The position numbers and the translations under genes are program-made. From an uncultured bacterium (GTDB taxonomy: Bacteria; Planctomycetota; UBA1135; GCA-002686595), in the NCBI GenBank assembly GCA_913058555.1, contig CAJXRJ010000001.1, forward strand, positions 1 to 39,041: a stretch of DNA of 39,041 nt. Reading direction: 5' to 3'. Positions within the stretch are counted from its first letter, which is position 1; every line of letters starts with the position of its first letter. Below are positions 36,665 through 39,041 of the stretch, in pieces. The notes under the pieces are model-generated. The model did no database searches and had not been told where the DNA came from. It was given only the letters and a program-made list of their open reading frames with translations.

Positions 36665-36718
36665 CCCGGTCAGAAAAAACTCCTGGGAAGGGTCATCTTC
36701 CCCGCAGTCCCTGACCGG
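36665..36718 (-). other. nested stem-loop with A-tract after the double-fasciclin gene
   Basis: An outer pairing (36665-36672 with 36711-36718) encloses an inner 6-pair stem (36685-36690 with 36697-36702, loop of 6). On the leftward strand the inner stem is followed, after 6 bases, by a run of six T (36678-36673). Located 31 bases after the fasciclin stop, it may be the first, weaker of two terminators for that gene. Confidence 0.5.
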
Positions 36719-36748
36719 CCCGCTAACCAGCGGCCCGATGCGCCAGCA

Positions 36749-37717
36749 TCACTGGGGCAGGATGACCGAGTCCACCACGTGGATGACCCCGTTCGATGCC
36801 TCGATGTCCGTGGCGAGGATGCCGGCTCCGCCGACCGTAGCCGAGTCCTTGCCGATCTTGATCGCCAGGGTGGTGCCACCGATCGTCTTCGCGGAGTCAA
36901 GCTTCGCGGCCTGATCAGCGTAGACACGGCCTTCGACGACGTGGTGCTTCAGGATCGCAGCGAGGCGGTCCTTGTTCTCGGGCTTGAGGAGAGCCTCAAC
37001 CGTGCCCTTCGGAAGCGCTGCGAAGGCGGCGTCATTCGGGGCGAAGATCGTGAACGGTCCGCCCTCGGTGAGCGCCTTGGCAAGGCCAGCGGCCTTGGCG
37101 GCGGCGATGAGCGTCCCGAACGTCTTGGCGCCGGCGGCCACTTCGACCAGGTTCTTGGTCTCGGGCATCAGGACGGAGTCGATCACGTGGATCACGCCGT
37201 TCGAGCAGGCGATGTCGACGACGGTGACGGTCGCGCCATCAATCATGACGGTGCCCTTCTTCTTGTCGACGGCGATGGCGACGCGCTGGCCGCTCACGGT
37301 GCCGGCGCTGGTGAGCTTCACGACGTCCTTCGACATGACCTTACCGGCCACGACGTGGTGGGTCAGGATGCTCTGGAGCAGGGCCTTGTTCTCCTTCTTC
37401 AGGAGCGTCTCGAGCAGCGTGGGCTGGTCCTTCAGGAGCGCGGCAAAGGCCTCGTCCGTGGGTGCAAGCACCGTGAAGGGACCCTTGCCCTGGAGGGTTT
37501 CGACGAGGTCAGCGGCGGTGAGAAGACGGGCGAGGGTGTTGAAGTTGCCCGCCTCCACGGCCGTCGTGACGATGTCCTTGCCGTCGACGGCGTTCGAGGC
37601 GAGGGCGGCGCGGGTGGTGGTTCCGCAGGTGGAACCGCACTGGCCGTCATCGATGGAGGGAGCAGCGAAGGCGGCGGCGCCGAGGACGAGGCTGGAGACT
37701 GCGAGGATGGACTTCAT
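36749..37717 (-). CDS. secreted protein with two fasciclin (FAS1) domains
   Basis: 322 residues, ATG at 37717. The signal peptide (MKSILAVSSLVLGAAAFA) is followed by a short segment with two cysteines and two FAS1 domains. Domain 1 (about 45-185): GPFTVLAPTDEAFAAL, ILTHHVVAGKVMS, NGVIHVIDSVLMP. Domain 2 (about 190-322): GPFTIFAPNDAAFAAL, ILKHHVVEGRVY, NGVIHVVDSVILP. The two domains are clearly related to each other and to the FAS1 part of the protein at 14445-15257 (AAKAAGL, GPxTVLAPTDEAFA and NGVIHVID are shared). The FAS1 fold mediates adhesion at the cell surface or in the matrix. It is probably a monocistronic gene ended by the hairpins at 36665 and 36542. Confidence 0.93.
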   Translation of the reverse strand: MKSILAVSSLVLGAAAFAAPSIDDGQCGSTCGTTTRAALASNAVDGKDIVTTAVEAGNFNTLARLLTAADLVETLQGKGPFTVLAPTDEAFAALLKDQPTLLETLLKKENKALLQSILTHHVVAGKVMSKDVVKLTSAGTVSGQRVAIAVDKKKGTVMIDGATVTVVDIACSNGVIHVIDSVLMPETKNLVEVAAGAKTFGTLIAAAKAAGLAKALTEGGPFTIFAPNDAAFAALPKGTVEALLKPENKDRLAAILKHHVVEGRVYADQAAKLDSAKTIGGTTLAIKIGKDSATVGGAGILATDIEASNGVIHVVDSVILPQ

Positions 37718-38094
37718 GATTCAGACGGGACACAAAGGTCCCAAGGATAGAGAGTGGTCGGAAACGATGGCGGTCCAGGTGGAGAGCGGCCTGGGTACCT
37801 CCCAGTGACCCGAGGCAAGCTCGAGCGTGGGCAGGGTGGGGCCGATCCGGGACGCTTATCGGGATCGCGGACGGGCGCCGGCAAGAAGCGAGGCGCCCAA
37901 GGGATGATTGGCCGGCGTCGGAAGGATCCTCGCCGGACGGGAACAAGTTCGGCTTCGGTGCCAGCGTGGATGCGGCGGTACCCTGGCGATTCGCCAATTC
38001 GATCAATGCTCGAACAGAACTCGCCGCTCCGCCCCACGGCGAAAGTGCTTCTATCTGCCGCGCCCCTGCCACCCGCCTCTCCCAAGGTCCGAAC
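37718..38094 (+). other. divergent intergenic region, no gene supported
   Basis: 377 bases between the divergent fasciclin and DUF6807 genes. Overlapping open frames exist on both strands, but their translations are Arg/Pro-rich shadows without domains or conserved starts. I see no strong hairpin, operator or RNA. It presumably carries the two promoters. Confidence 0.5.
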
Positions 38095-38993
38095 ATGAAC
38101 GACGTCTTCATCCGTCCACTCGGCGCGCTACTCGCCGCGGCACTCCCGTGGTGTGTTGCGTGCAGCAGCACCGCCCCTGTCGTCCTTCCCGAAGACGTGG
38201 CGGTGCGCACCGGGGACTCGGCGCTCCTCATCGTCGGCGACACGGAGGCCGTCGCGCGGATCCTGGTGCGCAACGGCGATCAACTGCTGGTGCAGCAGTT
38301 CATGGCCCCAGGTGGGCGGAAGGTCCTGCGCCCCGACCTCAAGGATGAGACGAGGCCGGCCCCCGCAGGCACGACCCAAGACCATCCCCACCAGCGAGGC
38401 ATTCGGGTGGCCCATGGTGATGTCAACGGACACCACTTCTGGGAAGAGAAAGGCACGATCGATGTGGTGTCCCACAACTTCGACCTTCCCCTGGAAGGTG
38501 GGGTGCGCGTCGACGCGATGTTGGAATGGCGGGCGCCCAATGGCGACCTCCTGTGCACAGAGAATCGCGTGGTGTCCGTGCGTCCTTTTACGGATCGCCG
38601 CGAACTCGACGTGGAGATTGAACTCTCGGCGACGGGGAATGGCGTGACCTTCGGTGACGAGAAGGACGGATTCCTTGGCCTTCGCTTGGCGGACGCCTTC
38701 CAGTTCAGCCATTCGGGTCGCGCGATGGATTCCGAAGGCCGCCACGATGGAGACCTTTGGGGAAAGAGCGCGCGATGGGTCGCCTACGCCGCGCCGCTCC
38801 CCGATCGAAAAGGAGTCGACGCCGAGGTCACCGTGGCGTTCCTTGATCACCCGGACAACCCGCGCTACCCCACGCGCTGGCATGCGCGACCCTACGGCTT
38901 GGTGGCGGCCAACCCCTTTGGACTTTCGGCGTTCGACGGCGATGGCGGAAGCCGGGGGGACCTCCGGCTCGCAAGCTACGAGAAGATCAAGTT
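38095..38993 (+). CDS. DUF6807/PmoA-family protein, 3' end missing
   Basis: A partial gene from the ATG at 38095; about 299 residues are genomic. The N-terminus is a signal peptide ending in WCVAC-S-S, so it may be a lipoprotein, although the lipobox is imperfect. The body matches the DUF6807 (methane oxygenase PmoA-like) family, common in Planctomycetota sugar-utilisation loci: DHPHQRGIRVAHGDVNGHHFWEEKG carries the conserved H-P-H-x-R-G and H-G-D-V-N-G-x-x-F-W motifs, followed by ENRVVSV, LGLRLADAFQ, and GKSARWVAYA. Enzymatic function is unknown; despite the family name it is not a methane monooxygenase subunit. The true C-terminus is lost: the frame runs on into adapter DNA at 38994. Confidence 0.85.
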
Positions 38994-39041
38994 CTGTCTC
39001 TTATACACATCTCCGAGCCCACGAGACTAGGCATGATCTCG
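38994..39041 (+). other. Illumina Nextera adapter read-through, not genomic
   Basis: From 38994 the sequence equals the 19-base Tn5 mosaic end (starting CTGTCTCTTATACACATCT), then the read-2 linker CCGAGCCCACGAGAC, then an 8-base index TAGGCATG (the N706 index) and the first bases of the P7 side (ATCTCG). Translation of this artefact gives the peptide CLLYTSPSPRD, which should not be annotated. Confidence 0.98.

Overview
This is a GC-rich bacterial contig end from an uncultivated or draft genome. The gene content suggests a member of the Planctomycetota or a similar environmental lineage: a large secreted BNR/VPS10-type repeat protein, a squalene-cyclase-like repeat protein, secreted fasciclin-domain proteins, many single-pass membrane proteins of unknown function, and few clear Shine-Dalgarno sites. 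No rRNA, tRNA, CRISPR array, phage or insertion sequence is visible, so the lineage is an inference. The last 48 bases are not genomic: they are Illumina Nextera read-through (transposase end, adapter and an 8-base index), and the final gene is cut there.

Layout. Positions 39-1776: nagA (N-acetylglucosamine-6-phosphate deacetylase) followed by a small membrane protein, divergent from an unknown membrane-anchored protein (1832-3217). Positions 3261-7599: an MscS-type channel and a 1064-residue secreted beta-propeller-type protein, both leftward. Positions 7655-8536: a methyltransferase resembling the TRM13/METTL25 group. Positions 8561-14306: the most unusual block, five consecutive leftward genes for diverged paralogues of one single-pass membrane protein family of about 365-372 residues that I cannot assign. 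Positions 14445-15257: a secreted fasciclin-PDZ fusion. Positions 15511-18944: a small methyltransferase converging on a translationally overlapping pair (WaaP-like kinase and AsmA-like membrane protein).

Positions 19174-25892: ferrochelatase with a cysteine-rich insert, a 521-base non-coding region with strong RNA structure and a terminator, then an ArsR-type regulator fused to a methyltransferase domain, cobalamin-dependent methionine synthase metH, and a 58-residue protein. This block is probably concerned with the SAM/SAH-methionine cycle. Positions 25962-27984: three overlapping or closely packed genes (DUF4442 hotdog protein, nitronate monooxygenase family, RNA 2'-phosphotransferase KptA). 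Positions 27998-31251: a squalene-cyclase-like repeat protein and a divergent DUF418/YeiB-type membrane protein. Positions 31305-34549: a fused alpha/beta 2-oxoacid dehydrogenase E1 overlapping by 4 bases with a malonyltransferase-like acyltransferase, suggesting a dedicated acyl-chain pathway.

Positions 34737-34918: a 34-residue four-cysteine protein behind a sigma70-like promoter that contains a Fur-box-like palindrome. Positions 35037-37717: a DinB-family protein with a good intrinsic terminator, a membrane-anchored coiled-coil protein, and a double-fasciclin secreted protein. Positions 38095-38993: the 5' part of a DUF6807/PmoA-family lipoprotein, truncated by the adapter.
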